DNA of 64,000 nucleotides from JBJGXI01 sp045635475 (GTDB lineage Bacteria > Bacillota > Bacilli > Bacillales > Amphibacillaceae): the NCBI RefSeq assembly GCF_045635475.1, contig NZ_JBJGXI010000010.1:1-64000 (forward strand). Direction: 5' to 3'. A program made the position numbers and the translations under genes. Below the pieces are notes generated by a model. That model did no database searches. It saw nothing but the letters and a program-made list of their open reading frames with translations, and was not told where the DNA came from. Each line of letters begins with the position of its first letter. The first letter of the stretch is position 1. This document shows, in pieces, positions 28,262 through 36,153 of the stretch.

Positions 28262-28873
28262 ATGACAGCATCAGAAGTGGCGAAGCAGCATCGTACTGCG
28301 GACTATGAGATTGATCCGATTTATATTAATCGTTGGTCACCGCGGTCGTTTCAGGATAAACAAATCCCGGATGATATATTGCTTAGTTTATTTGAGGCTG
28401 CACGTTGGGCGCCTTCGTCGATGAATTTACAGCCGTGGCGGTTTATTATTGCGCGCACGGAAGAGGATCGGGCGCGATTTCATTCTTTTATCAATGAAAT
28501 GAATTTAACGTGGGCTAAGAAAGCGCCAGTGTTTGCACTGCTTATTTCGGAGCGGGAGCACGAGAAAGGAAAAAATGGCTCGCACAAGTTTGATGCAGGT
28601 GCCGCTTGGGGTTATCTTGCACTTGAGGCGGTTAGAAAAGGGTTGATCACGCATCCGATGGGTGGGATTGATCGCGACAAAGCACGAGAGGTTCTGCAAA
28701 TTCCGGATAATTTTACGGTTGATGCACTGATTGCGATCGGTTATCAAGCGGAAAAAGAAGCACTTCCGGAAGATGTGCAAAAGCGGGAGAAGCCATCGCC
28801 ACGTCGTCCATTAACAGAGACACTGTATGAAGGGGCTTACAATAATCCCACCGCAAATATTAATAAAATTTAA
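28262..28873 (+). CDS. Nitroreductase family FMN-dependent oxidoreductase
   Basis: The 203-aa protein has the nitroreductase fold. RWSPRSF near residue 25, EAARWAPSSMNLQPWRFI (FMN phosphate and ring contacts) near 45-62 and a late ALIAIGYQ segment agree with the family. Such enzymes bind FMN and reduce nitro, quinone or similar compounds with NAD(P)H. It is about 200 residues, normal for the group. A strong AGGAGGGAT is just upstream of the ATG, and a terminator hairpin follows. It seems monocistronic, and the substrate cannot be told. Confidence 0.9.
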   Translation: MTASEVAKQHRTADYEIDPIYINRWSPRSFQDKQIPDDILLSLFEAARWAPSSMNLQPWRFIIARTEEDRARFHSFINEMNLTWAKKAPVFALLISEREHEKGKNGSHKFDAGAAWGYLALEAVRKGLITHPMGGIDRDKAREVLQIPDNFTVDALIAIGYQAEKEALPEDVQKREKPSPRRPLTETLYEGAYNNPTANINKI

Positions 28874-28875
28874 CA

Positions 28876-28907
28876 AAAAAGGCAGACCGCTTGGTAGGAC
28901 TGCCTTT
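28876..28907. terminator. Terminator after nitroreductase, possibly bidirectional
   Basis: AAAGGCAG (28878-28885) pairs with CTGCCTTT (28900-28907). A-run before and T-run after would allow termination in both directions. From 28908 to 29252 nothing recognisable is seen. Confidence 0.8.
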
Positions 28908-29252
28908 ACATACATTATCCGACAAAATACTGATAGCTCATCCATCTTAAGACCTATGACACATTGACAGTAATCTGATATAAATAGAGTATAACCAAAA
29001 CAGATTCGCAGTAGCGGATCTGCACTAGCCAAACATATGGGCGTCCCAACCAATATTTGACCTCCCAAGTTAATGTCGGTTGATTGAAGGACTTGCCCAT
29101 GTGTGTTTTTTTTGTAACAAATTGTGAGCTTGTGAAAGATGTAAGGTCTGAAGGGAATACTAGATTAATAGACTGTTGATCTAACGGTAACTAATCCCAA
29201 GCCTTTTCGAAAGTGTAGTAATCATGAGGTGATTTGAAGTATTCTAGTGAAA

Positions 29253-29621
29253 TTAAACGACCGCGACTTTAGTGTTTTTGTATTGCTCGAAGGAATCCAT
29301 ATACTTAAAATAATTTAAATCAGACGTAACAATTTTAATGCCATATGTGAAAGAGTCTTTGGTACTTTTCTTCCACCGTACTTCTGCATAGATAAGGTTT
29401 ACATTCGTAAATAAATTGAGTTCAAGCAATAATAAATCCCCTACAGAAACATCGATATCACTAGTGAAACACATGCCACTAAGACTGATATTACGTAAGG
29501 AAACACTCGCTTTCTGCTGATTAATTACGTTATTATATACTGTGCCAATTGTTGCAGGAACAGTAGTAGGTTTATCAAAATGTAGTCGTTCGTGTTTCCT
29601 TGTATACACTGTTTTCACCAC
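29253..29621 (-). CDS. PilZ-domain c-di-GMP receptor (single domain)
   Basis: The 122-aa protein is a stand-alone PilZ domain. The c-di-GMP contacts are both present: RKHER near residue 8 (RxxxR) and NISLSG near residue 43 (N-x-S-x-x-G). A beta-barrel follows, with LIYAEVRWKK and SFTYGIKIV. It should bind c-di-GMP directly and pass the signal to an unknown partner. It is transcribed away from the polysaccharide synthase operon at 30.2 kb, with a 600-base gap between them that could hold divergent promoters. The start could be GTG 29621, or GTG at 29609 with GGTGGTG as ribosome site. Confidence 0.9.
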   Translation of the reverse strand: MVKTVYTRKHERLHFDKPTTVPATIGTVYNNVINQQKASVSLRNISLSGMCFTSDIDVSVGDLLLLELNLFTNVNLIYAEVRWKKSTKDSFTYGIKIVTSDLNYFKYMDSFEQYKNTKVAVV

Positions 29622-29898
29622 CGTTCATTAATAAAATCAAAAATAATGTGAATTTTCAAACATGTTATGTATATTTAATCATTAATAAATGTAATAGTCA
29701 ATATCTTACAACAAAATGTAAGATATGTTCCAACATAAAAAAACCAGCCATTTAATGCTGAGGGAGCAGAGTTATTTGTTTTTCTCAAGCACAAGGTCTT
29801 CAAAATCAACCCACTTGTCCGGGCGAATTATTGAATCGGACACATCCTTAATTTTTCATTTTGTAGTATTTTTAACATTGATTGCAGTACCTTATTCG

Positions 29899-29934
29899 GC
29901 TATCTGCATCCGACTATGTGTGAATGCAGATAGC
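29899..29934. repeat. Perfect 11-bp inverted repeat
   Basis: GCTATCTGCAT (29899-29909) and ATGCAGATAGC (29924-29934) form a perfect stem with a 14-nt loop. No T-run follows. It lies in the 600-base divergent gap between the PilZ gene and the polysaccharide operon; the rest of that gap shows no gene. Confidence 0.65.
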
Positions 29935-30029
29935 ACTTAGCTTGCAGTGCAATATCCTCTTATATAGAAGAAACTGTCCAAATCATATTAATTCTGGTAA
30001 AAGCTACTAGCAGATAATGTCGACTATAT

Positions 30030-30059
30030 TAGACACAAAACTACTTTTTTTGATATAAT
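30030..30059 (+). promoter_or_regulatory. Candidate sigma-A promoter of polysaccharide synthase operon
   Basis: TAGACA (30030-30035), 18 bases, and a perfect TATAAT (30054-30059) lie about 165 bases upstream of the epimerase start. No c-di-GMP aptamer is visible in the leader. Confidence 0.5.
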
Positions 30060-30226
30060 TATAATAATTTCAGAAAATTCAATAGACAAAATAAAACATC
30101 AAGAGCGCTATCCTAGCATCATCGTCCTATTTTTTTGACCTGAAAACAAGCGTCTGTTTAGCTGGATTCTTGTTGTGGGAATAAAGACCTAGTTAACGTG
30201 ATTGTACATTCTATAAAAAGAGAGGC

Positions 30227-31411
30227 GTGATCACGATAAGTCGGATAAAAATAATGACGATATTTGGTACACGGCCAGAAGCAATTAAAATGTGTCCGCT
30301 CATTCTTGAGCTAGGGAAGCATGCTGACGAGATCGAGTCGATTGTTACGGTGACGGGGCAGCATCGCGAAATGCTTGATCAAGTATTGGATGTGTTCGGC
30401 ATTACGCCGGATTATGATTTAAAAATTATGAAGGATCGTCAAACGTTAACTTCGATCACGACGAATGCGCTGCAACAGCTAGATGATATTATGAAGCGTG
30501 AAAATCCGGATCTTGTGCTCGTTCATGGCGATACGACTACGACATTTGTTGCTAGTTTAGCAGCCTACTATAATCAAATCGCAGTCGGTCATGTCGAGGC
30601 TGGACTGCGTACGCAAAATAAGTATTCACCGTATCCGGAGGAGCTGAACCGACAGCTAACTGGGGTGATTGCCGATTTGCACTTCGCTCCTACAGCAAGT
30701 GCCGCCGCTAATTTGCTCAGCGAAAACAAAGCTTCGGAATCTATTTTTGTTACCGGCAATACCGGCATTGATGCATTGCAGCATACGGTGATTAGCAATT
30801 ATTCCAATGAGATCCTCGGGAAAATTGGGACAAGTAAAATGGTCTTGCTCACTGCACATCGACGGGAAAACATTGGTGAGCCGTTGCGAAATATTTTTCA
30901 CGCCATCAAGAAAATTACAAATGAACATGAAGACGTGCAAGTTGTTTACCCGGTACATTTAAATCCTGCTGTTCAAGAGATAGCAAAAGAGGTACTTGGT
31001 GGTCACCCGCGAATTCATTTAATTGAACCGCTCGGTGTAATTGATTTTCATAATTTTGCCGCTTGTGCACATATAATACTTACAGACTCAGGTGGGGTCC
31101 AGGAAGAGGCGCCTTCGCTCGGAAAGCCTGTGCTCGTGGTAAGAGATACCACCGAACGACCAGAAGGAATTGAAGCGGGAACGTCGAAATTAATAGGTAC
31201 GAACCAAGCAAATATTTATGCACATGTACAGACGTTACTTTCTAATAGCCAGGCTTATGAACAAATGGCACGCGCCTCTAATCCTTATGGAGATGGACAG
31301 GCGTCAAAGCGAATTGTCGAAGCAATTTTATATTATTATGATAAGCGGGAGGATCGTCCACTAGATTTTGCCGAAGTGACCGAGGAGAATTATCTGCATG
31401 AAAAATACTAA
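30227..31411 (+). CDS. wecB: UDP-N-acetylglucosamine 2-epimerase (non-hydrolysing)
   Basis: The 394-aa cytoplasmic enzyme interconverts UDP-GlcNAc and UDP-ManNAc. FGTRPEAIKMCPL near the N-terminus, GHVEAGLRT and SGGVQEEAPSLGKPVLVVR with TERPEG near the C-terminus are the family signatures. Length is normal. Its 3' end overlaps the next gene by 14 bases, so it is the first gene of the ydaJKLMN-like operon. B. subtilis ydaJ has no such partner next to it; here it suggests that UDP-ManNAc feeds the polymer. Start is a GTG with GAGAGG just ahead; the ATG at 30254 is an alternative. Confidence 0.93.
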   Translation: MITISRIKIMTIFGTRPEAIKMCPLILELGKHADEIESIVTVTGQHREMLDQVLDVFGITPDYDLKIMKDRQTLTSITTNALQQLDDIMKRENPDLVLVHGDTTTTFVASLAAYYNQIAVGHVEAGLRTQNKYSPYPEELNRQLTGVIADLHFAPTASAAANLLSENKASESIFVTGNTGIDALQHTVISNYSNEILGKIGTSKMVLLTAHRRENIGEPLRNIFHAIKKITNEHEDVQVVYPVHLNPAVQEIAKEVLGGHPRIHLIEPLGVIDFHNFAACAHIILTDSGGVQEEAPSLGKPVLVVRDTTERPEGIEAGTSKLIGTNQANIYAHVQTLLSNSQAYEQMARASNPYGDGQASKRIVEAILYYYDKREDRPLDFAEVTEENYLHEKY

Positions 31412-32498
31412 CCGCACACTGATCGGCATCACACTAGGCGTCGTCTGTATCGGACTCGTTGTTTATTTTTTCAATCCGAGGTCGAAGGATCCTGATCTAA
31501 AATTGACTACATCGCTCGAGCAGTTTATATGGTCAGAAATGGTTAACGACAACCATACGTTAAAAACCACGTTTCAAGCGACGTCACCGGCATATTCGCT
31601 GTCAGAATCACTGGGGCTGGCCATGGAATATGCAGTGTTAAGCAACAATCAGGCACTATTCGACCATAGCTACGCGCAGCTTGAAGATTATTTTCTCACA
31701 AATGACAATAATGTGCACTGGCGTGTGCTAGCAAACGGCAAAGCAACCGAGCATGTGAATGCATTTTTAGATGACATTCGTATCGTTGGGGCGCTACTTG
31801 ATGCTGGCGAGCTTTGGGATAGTAAAAAATACCTAGTCACGGCAGAAAAAATCACCAATACGCTTACCGAGCAAGGGACGTATGAAGCGACATTCGTTGA
31901 TTTTTACGATTGGCATCATAATGAAAAAAGCCATGATTTTTCGATTACGTATTTGGATCTAGAAACGATTCGAAGGGTAGAGGAGCTTGGCTGGGTGAGT
32001 GAGCAAATCCGAGATAATATGGAGCAAATTGCGGTAAAGGCAGCTGGCGAACCGGGGCCGTTATTTCCGAAAAATTATAACATTGAGAATGAAAAGTTTC
32101 TATACGGTGACACGGTCAACATGGTTGAGCAGGTTTACGCTGCCTATCATCTGACGCGTGCGGGCATTGCAACGGAGAACTTCCACACCTTTTTAAAAGA
32201 TGTTTTCATCGCAGAGAATAAGCTATTCGGGCAGTATGAGACGGCGACCGTAACGCCGGCGGTGACCTATGAATCTCCGGCATTGTATGGAATTGCGATT
32301 TTATACACGCTCGAGCTGGATGATGAGGCGTTTGCACTCGATTTATATGATAGGTTAAAAGTATTTCAGCGCACAGAAGGACCGTATCAAGGTGCTTATT
32401 TTGATGAAAGTAGTCAAGATACCCATGTGTTTGATAATCTTTTCCCTTTATTAGCGGAGAGGAGCTTACAAAATAGTGAAATTATCCAACCAGAATAA
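31398..32498 (+). CDS. ydaJ: GH8-like glycoside hydrolase of polysaccharide operon (YdaJ/PssZ-like)
   Basis: The 366-aa protein has an N-terminal membrane anchor (IGITLGVVCIGLVVYFF) and an extracellular alpha/alpha-barrel resembling glycoside hydrolase family 8. The expected acid is in SLSESLGLAM and the catalytic aspartate in FLDDIRIVGAL. It may trim the exported polymer, as the PssZ/YdaJ group does. Its start overlaps wecB by 14 bases and its end overlaps the GGDEF gene by 23, showing tight translational coupling. Assignment to YdaJ rests on gene order and motifs, not on a database search. Confidence 0.82.
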   Translation: MKNTNRTLIGITLGVVCIGLVVYFFNPRSKDPDLKLTTSLEQFIWSEMVNDNHTLKTTFQATSPAYSLSESLGLAMEYAVLSNNQALFDHSYAQLEDYFLTNDNNVHWRVLANGKATEHVNAFLDDIRIVGALLDAGELWDSKKYLVTAEKITNTLTEQGTYEATFVDFYDWHHNEKSHDFSITYLDLETIRRVEELGWVSEQIRDNMEQIAVKAAGEPGPLFPKNYNIENEKFLYGDTVNMVEQVYAAYHLTRAGIATENFHTFLKDVFIAENKLFGQYETATVTPAVTYESPALYGIAILYTLELDDEAFALDLYDRLKVFQRTEGPYQGAYFDESSQDTHVFDNLFPLLAERSLQNSEIIQPE

Positions 32499-33330
32499 AT
32501 TAATGATAAGTTCAGTCATGCTCATACTTGTTTGCTTCGGTGCCTCGCATTATTTTTACGAGTTTACGAGTCAAACACGCCTTGACACGATGTTATATTT
32601 TGCTGTGATTGCATTGATGGTTATTGGCGTCTGGAAAGGTGTTTTGCTTAGCCTAGGAATTTCTTTGCTGATGATTTTTGCGCTCGGTAGCTACATGCTG
32701 GGCATCGAATTGTTTACAGATACTTCCCAGCCAGAAATATCGATCACACACATGATTATCTGGCAAGTTGCCTTGATCGTAGCGTCCTATACTTCCGGAA
32801 TATTTCACACACAGAAAGGTACGATTATCAAGCAATATCAATTTTGGGCGAAACGGTACAACGAACTCGTAACGATTGATCCCAATACCGGCTTTGATAA
32901 CGAAAAACGTTTTTATTTTGAGTTGAATGAGGAATTCAAGCGAGCAACACGGTACGAGCAGCAATTTACTTTACTATTAATTAAAATTAAAAACTGGAAT
33001 GAATTTGAAAAACTTTACGGACCTGATGAGTCGACGCATATATTAAGGGCGTTTGCTGCCAACATCAGTCAGGCAACACGGGCCAGTGATAGTCGTTTCC
33101 GTGTGTTTGATGACACGTTCGCTTTGATTTTACCGGAAACCGATGCTGAAGGTACAGAGACGGTTATGAAAAAAATTAGCACGGAAAATGAAGCATATGC
33201 GCTCAAAAATAAAGACCGCTATATTAGCTTAACGTTCGGGTTCGGGTACACGTTATACAGCAAACAATTAGATGATTATATGAGGATGTTTAACCATGCA
33301 CTCGATGAACTTAACCAACACGTTGCTTAG
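32476..33330 (+). CDS. ydaK: Degenerate GGDEF protein, likely c-di-GMP receptor (YdaK/PssE-like)
   Basis: The 284-aa protein has about four membrane spans (1-105) followed by a GGDEF domain. Where GGDEF should be the sequence is RVFDDTFALILPET, so the active site is lost. Five residues upstream lies RASD, an exact match to the allosteric I-site (RxxD, five residues, GGDEF position). It is therefore likely a c-di-GMP receptor, not a synthase. This mirrors YdaK in B. subtilis, which regulates the neighbouring synthase. It overlaps both neighbours in the operon. Start is GTG 32476. Confidence 0.88.
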   Translation: MKLSNQNKLMISSVMLILVCFGASHYFYEFTSQTRLDTMLYFAVIALMVIGVWKGVLLSLGISLLMIFALGSYMLGIELFTDTSQPEISITHMIIWQVALIVASYTSGIFHTQKGTIIKQYQFWAKRYNELVTIDPNTGFDNEKRFYFELNEEFKRATRYEQQFTLLLIKIKNWNEFEKLYGPDESTHILRAFAANISQATRASDSRFRVFDDTFALILPETDAEGTETVMKKISTENEAYALKNKDRYISLTFGFGYTLYSKQLDDYMRMFNHALDELNQHVA

Positions 33331-34876
33331 CTGTCTCGCCCTGTGCATCCTTACAATCGTACCTGTGCAACACGCCAGCGCCAACAATGATACGGGACTG
33401 CGTTCGTTAATTGTCTACAGCAATACTGACACCGGACCGGACGAGCATGTCTATCTGTTGGATCAGCTCGTTAGCCATTACAGCGCCACGGAAATCAAAA
33501 CGGCAGCTGAAGCGACGGGCTTATCCGCCTATGATGCTATTTTTTACGTTGGTATAGCAGAGGAGCAGCTGCCAGCTTCGTTTATAAGTGATGTGAGTGA
33601 ATTCGATGGGCCGATGATGTTATTTGGAAAAAACATCAATCAGTTTCAAGACAGAATCAAGGTAACCACAACAGGTAACACGGTTGATATTATCGAGATT
33701 GGATTTCCTGGCGAAGCGGAACGGAATACCTTTGCCACAACAAAAGAAATTCAAGCAATCAAGCTCACCGAAGATGTTGAGACAATCGTCGAAGGTTGGC
33801 GTGGTAATGTGGCCTACCCAATGCTCGTAACGAATGGAAATGATTATTATCTTGCTACTAGTCAGTTAGGCGACATTACCATGTATGAGGTAACAGATGT
33901 TTTACCGGAAATGTTTGCATTTAACCGGTCAACACAAAAATCGGTATTTCTCACCATCAAAGACATACATCCTGCAACGAATATAGAAGCACTCACACAA
34001 CTTACAGCTTACCTCATAGCAGATGACATACCGATCATATTGGCGATTTCTCCTGCCTATACCGATCCTGAAACCGGAGAAGTAAGGCATTTTTCAGAAA
34101 CAACCGAATTAGTAACAAATATTAAAGCATTACAACAAATGGGCAGTACGATTATTTATTCTTACCCGATGTTACCTGCGCAAACAAGCGCGGAGCAGAA
34201 GCGAAAGACGGTAGAGTCTGAGATTCAAGAGCTCGCGAGCTTTGGAATTCATCCGGTTGCGGTAACCTTTCCTAGTCAAATGGATGGTGTGAGCGAAGAG
34301 GATCTCAACATTGTTAGCAGTTACTTTTCAACCGTGATTTCTGAAGCAAAACCGGTGAATACGACGCTGTTTAAATATGCAGCACCGTATGTAACAAAGC
34401 CTTCTTATTTAAATGGGATGGTTTGGATTCCAGAGACGCTTGGCTATGTGAGTACTGACAGCACGAGTGGGTTGCTGGAAACAAAAGGGCGCATCAACCA
34501 ATTGGATTCTGTGGCAGGTGCGACGTTAGGATTGACCGTTCCTGCCTATATGCAAGTAGATAGAGTAGAAGAAGTAATGCAAATGTTCGAGGATGTACCG
34601 AACACAACTTGGTTAAATTTACATGAGCAGGACCTTTCCGTTGACGTTCCAGATGTGACCATCGGCGTTGATACACAAGGACTAGTCACGGTTGAGAGTG
34701 AGATCCCGCGACTGCGCGCGTTCATGTATCAATACCAGCTAAGCTATTTAGAAATCGCCCTATGGTTGATGGCCGCGGTCGTTGTTATCTTCATTGTTGC
34801 ATTTTTAGCGTATTCGTTTCAATTAAAGCTACGGCTGCGAAAAGCACTGTTTTCAGAAAGGAGCAGACATGGCTAA
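33296..34876 (+). CDS. ydaL: YdaL-like DUF2334 exported protein, metal ligands apparently lost
   Basis: The 526-aa protein has a signal peptide (ends near HASA), a middle deacetylase-like region and a C-terminal membrane span (LAYSFQ end). It resembles YdaL (DUF2334). In that family a D-D metal pair and a later HG-Y-T-H motif are expected; here they read LTIKDIHP and STIIYSYPM, so the metal site looks degenerate. It could have a structural role in the export complex. Its start lies within the GGDEF gene end and its stop overlaps the glycosyltransferase start. The alignment was made by eye, so the loss of ligands should be checked. Confidence 0.72.
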   Translation: MHSMNLTNTLLSCLALCILTIVPVQHASANNDTGLRSLIVYSNTDTGPDEHVYLLDQLVSHYSATEIKTAAEATGLSAYDAIFYVGIAEEQLPASFISDVSEFDGPMMLFGKNINQFQDRIKVTTTGNTVDIIEIGFPGEAERNTFATTKEIQAIKLTEDVETIVEGWRGNVAYPMLVTNGNDYYLATSQLGDITMYEVTDVLPEMFAFNRSTQKSVFLTIKDIHPATNIEALTQLTAYLIADDIPIILAISPAYTDPETGEVRHFSETTELVTNIKALQQMGSTIIYSYPMLPAQTSAEQKRKTVESEIQELASFGIHPVAVTFPSQMDGVSEEDLNIVSSYFSTVISEAKPVNTTLFKYAAPYVTKPSYLNGMVWIPETLGYVSTDSTSGLLETKGRINQLDSVAGATLGLTVPAYMQVDRVEEVMQMFEDVPNTTWLNLHEQDLSVDVPDVTIGVDTQGLVTVESEIPRLRAFMYQYQLSYLEIALWLMAAVVVIFIVAFLAYSFQLKLRLRKALFSERSRHG

Positions 34877-36143
34877 CCAATTGTTTATTTTTTCCTTATC
34901 CATCATCTGGTTAATGCTGCTTTATCATATGTTTCTGATGCAGGGCGGCTATTTACACTATTTACGATTTGCTAAACCAATCAAGCGTTGGGAAAAAAAT
35001 ATCAGTGACACCCCGTTGCCGAGCGTTAGTATTTTGATTCCAGCGCATAACGAAGCGGTTGTGATTGAACGAACGCTCAAGGCAATGCTCAAGCTTAATT
35101 ACCCGAAAGATAAGCTCGAGGTGATCGTCATTAATGATAATTCATCGGACGGAACTGGTGAAATTATTGATGCCTACCATGCTAATTATCCTCACATTAT
35201 CCCGGTACATGTTGCCCCGGAGGATGGTGGGAAAGGGAAGTCGGGCGCTTTAAATAACGGTTTTAAAGTTGCAACCGGTGAAATCATTGCCGTATATGAT
35301 GCTGATAATACACCAGAAAGTATGGCGATTTATTATCTTGTGCTGGCAATGATGAATGATAAAAAAGCCGGTGCCGTTGTTGGAAAGTTTCGCGTGAATA
35401 ATTCCCAGAAAAATCTGCTTACACGCTTTATTAACATCGAAACGATTTGTTTTCAGTGGATGGCACAGGCGGGGCGTTGGTTTTGGTTTAAAATTGCGAC
35501 AATTCCTGGCACTAATTTTGCGATTCGTCGCTCGATTTTAGATGCGCTTGGCGGTTGGGACGAACAGGCGTTGGCCGAGGATACAGAATTATCGATTCGG
35601 GTGTATAATCAAGGCTATCATGTCCGCTTTTTTCCGGCGGCAATTACGTGGGAACAGGAGCCCGAAAGCTGGAAGGTATGGTGGAAGCAGCGCACCAGAT
35701 GGGCACGGGGCAACCAATATGTAGTACTTAAATTTTTGCTACGGTTCATGAAGCTGGATAGGAAAAGAATTGTATTTGATCTTATTTATTTTTTCTTTAC
35801 GTATTTTCTGTTTTTCCTAGGTGTCATCCTATCTGGCGCTATATTTGTAACCAATCTGTTCGTTGATTTAAATCTAGAATTAGGCTTGATCGCCATGATT
35901 CTCTGGGTGCTCGCCTATTTACTTTATATTACAGAAGTTATGATTGCCTTAAGTATTGAAAAAGAACAAATGAACAGCAGAAATTTTCTTATCGTTTTGT
36001 TTATGTATTTCACGTATTCACAAATCTGGCTGTTCCTAGTCATGAATGCGATGTTCTTAGAAGCAAAACGAAAGCTATTCAATGAAGATGTCACATGGTA
36101 TAAAACGGAGCGATACGATAACAAAAATTCAAAAAGCTTGTGA
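34869..36143 (+). CDS. ydaM: Membrane family 2 glycosyltransferase (polysaccharide synthase, YdaM/BcsA-like)
   Basis: The 424-aa synthase has an N-terminal span, a GT-A domain, and three or four C-terminal spans. VSILIPAHNEAVVIERT, NDNSSDGT, YDADNTPE (D-x-D), AEDTELS (general base) and QRTRWARGNQ (QxxRW) show a processive synthase of the cellulose/hyaluronan type. There is no PilZ domain attached; control would come through the degenerate GGDEF protein. It likely polymerises and exports the sugar, possibly ManNAc given the 2-epimerase in the operon. Its start overlaps ydaL by eight bases. Donor sugar is inferred. Confidence 0.9.
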   Translation: MANQLFIFSLSIIWLMLLYHMFLMQGGYLHYLRFAKPIKRWEKNISDTPLPSVSILIPAHNEAVVIERTLKAMLKLNYPKDKLEVIVINDNSSDGTGEIIDAYHANYPHIIPVHVAPEDGGKGKSGALNNGFKVATGEIIAVYDADNTPESMAIYYLVLAMMNDKKAGAVVGKFRVNNSQKNLLTRFINIETICFQWMAQAGRWFWFKIATIPGTNFAIRRSILDALGGWDEQALAEDTELSIRVYNQGYHVRFFPAAITWEQEPESWKVWWKQRTRWARGNQYVVLKFLLRFMKLDRKRIVFDLIYFFFTYFLFFLGVILSGAIFVTNLFVDLNLELGLIAMILWVLAYLLYITEVMIALSIEKEQMNSRNFLIVLFMYFTYSQIWLFLVMNAMFLEAKRKLFNEDVTWYKTERYDNKNSKSL

Positions 36144-36153
36144 ATAGGTTAAG

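Noticed and set aside
29725..29940. A 71-codon frame between the PilZ gene and the epimerase.
   Set aside because: It lacks a ribosome site, contains a palindrome and its sequence does not look like a protein.
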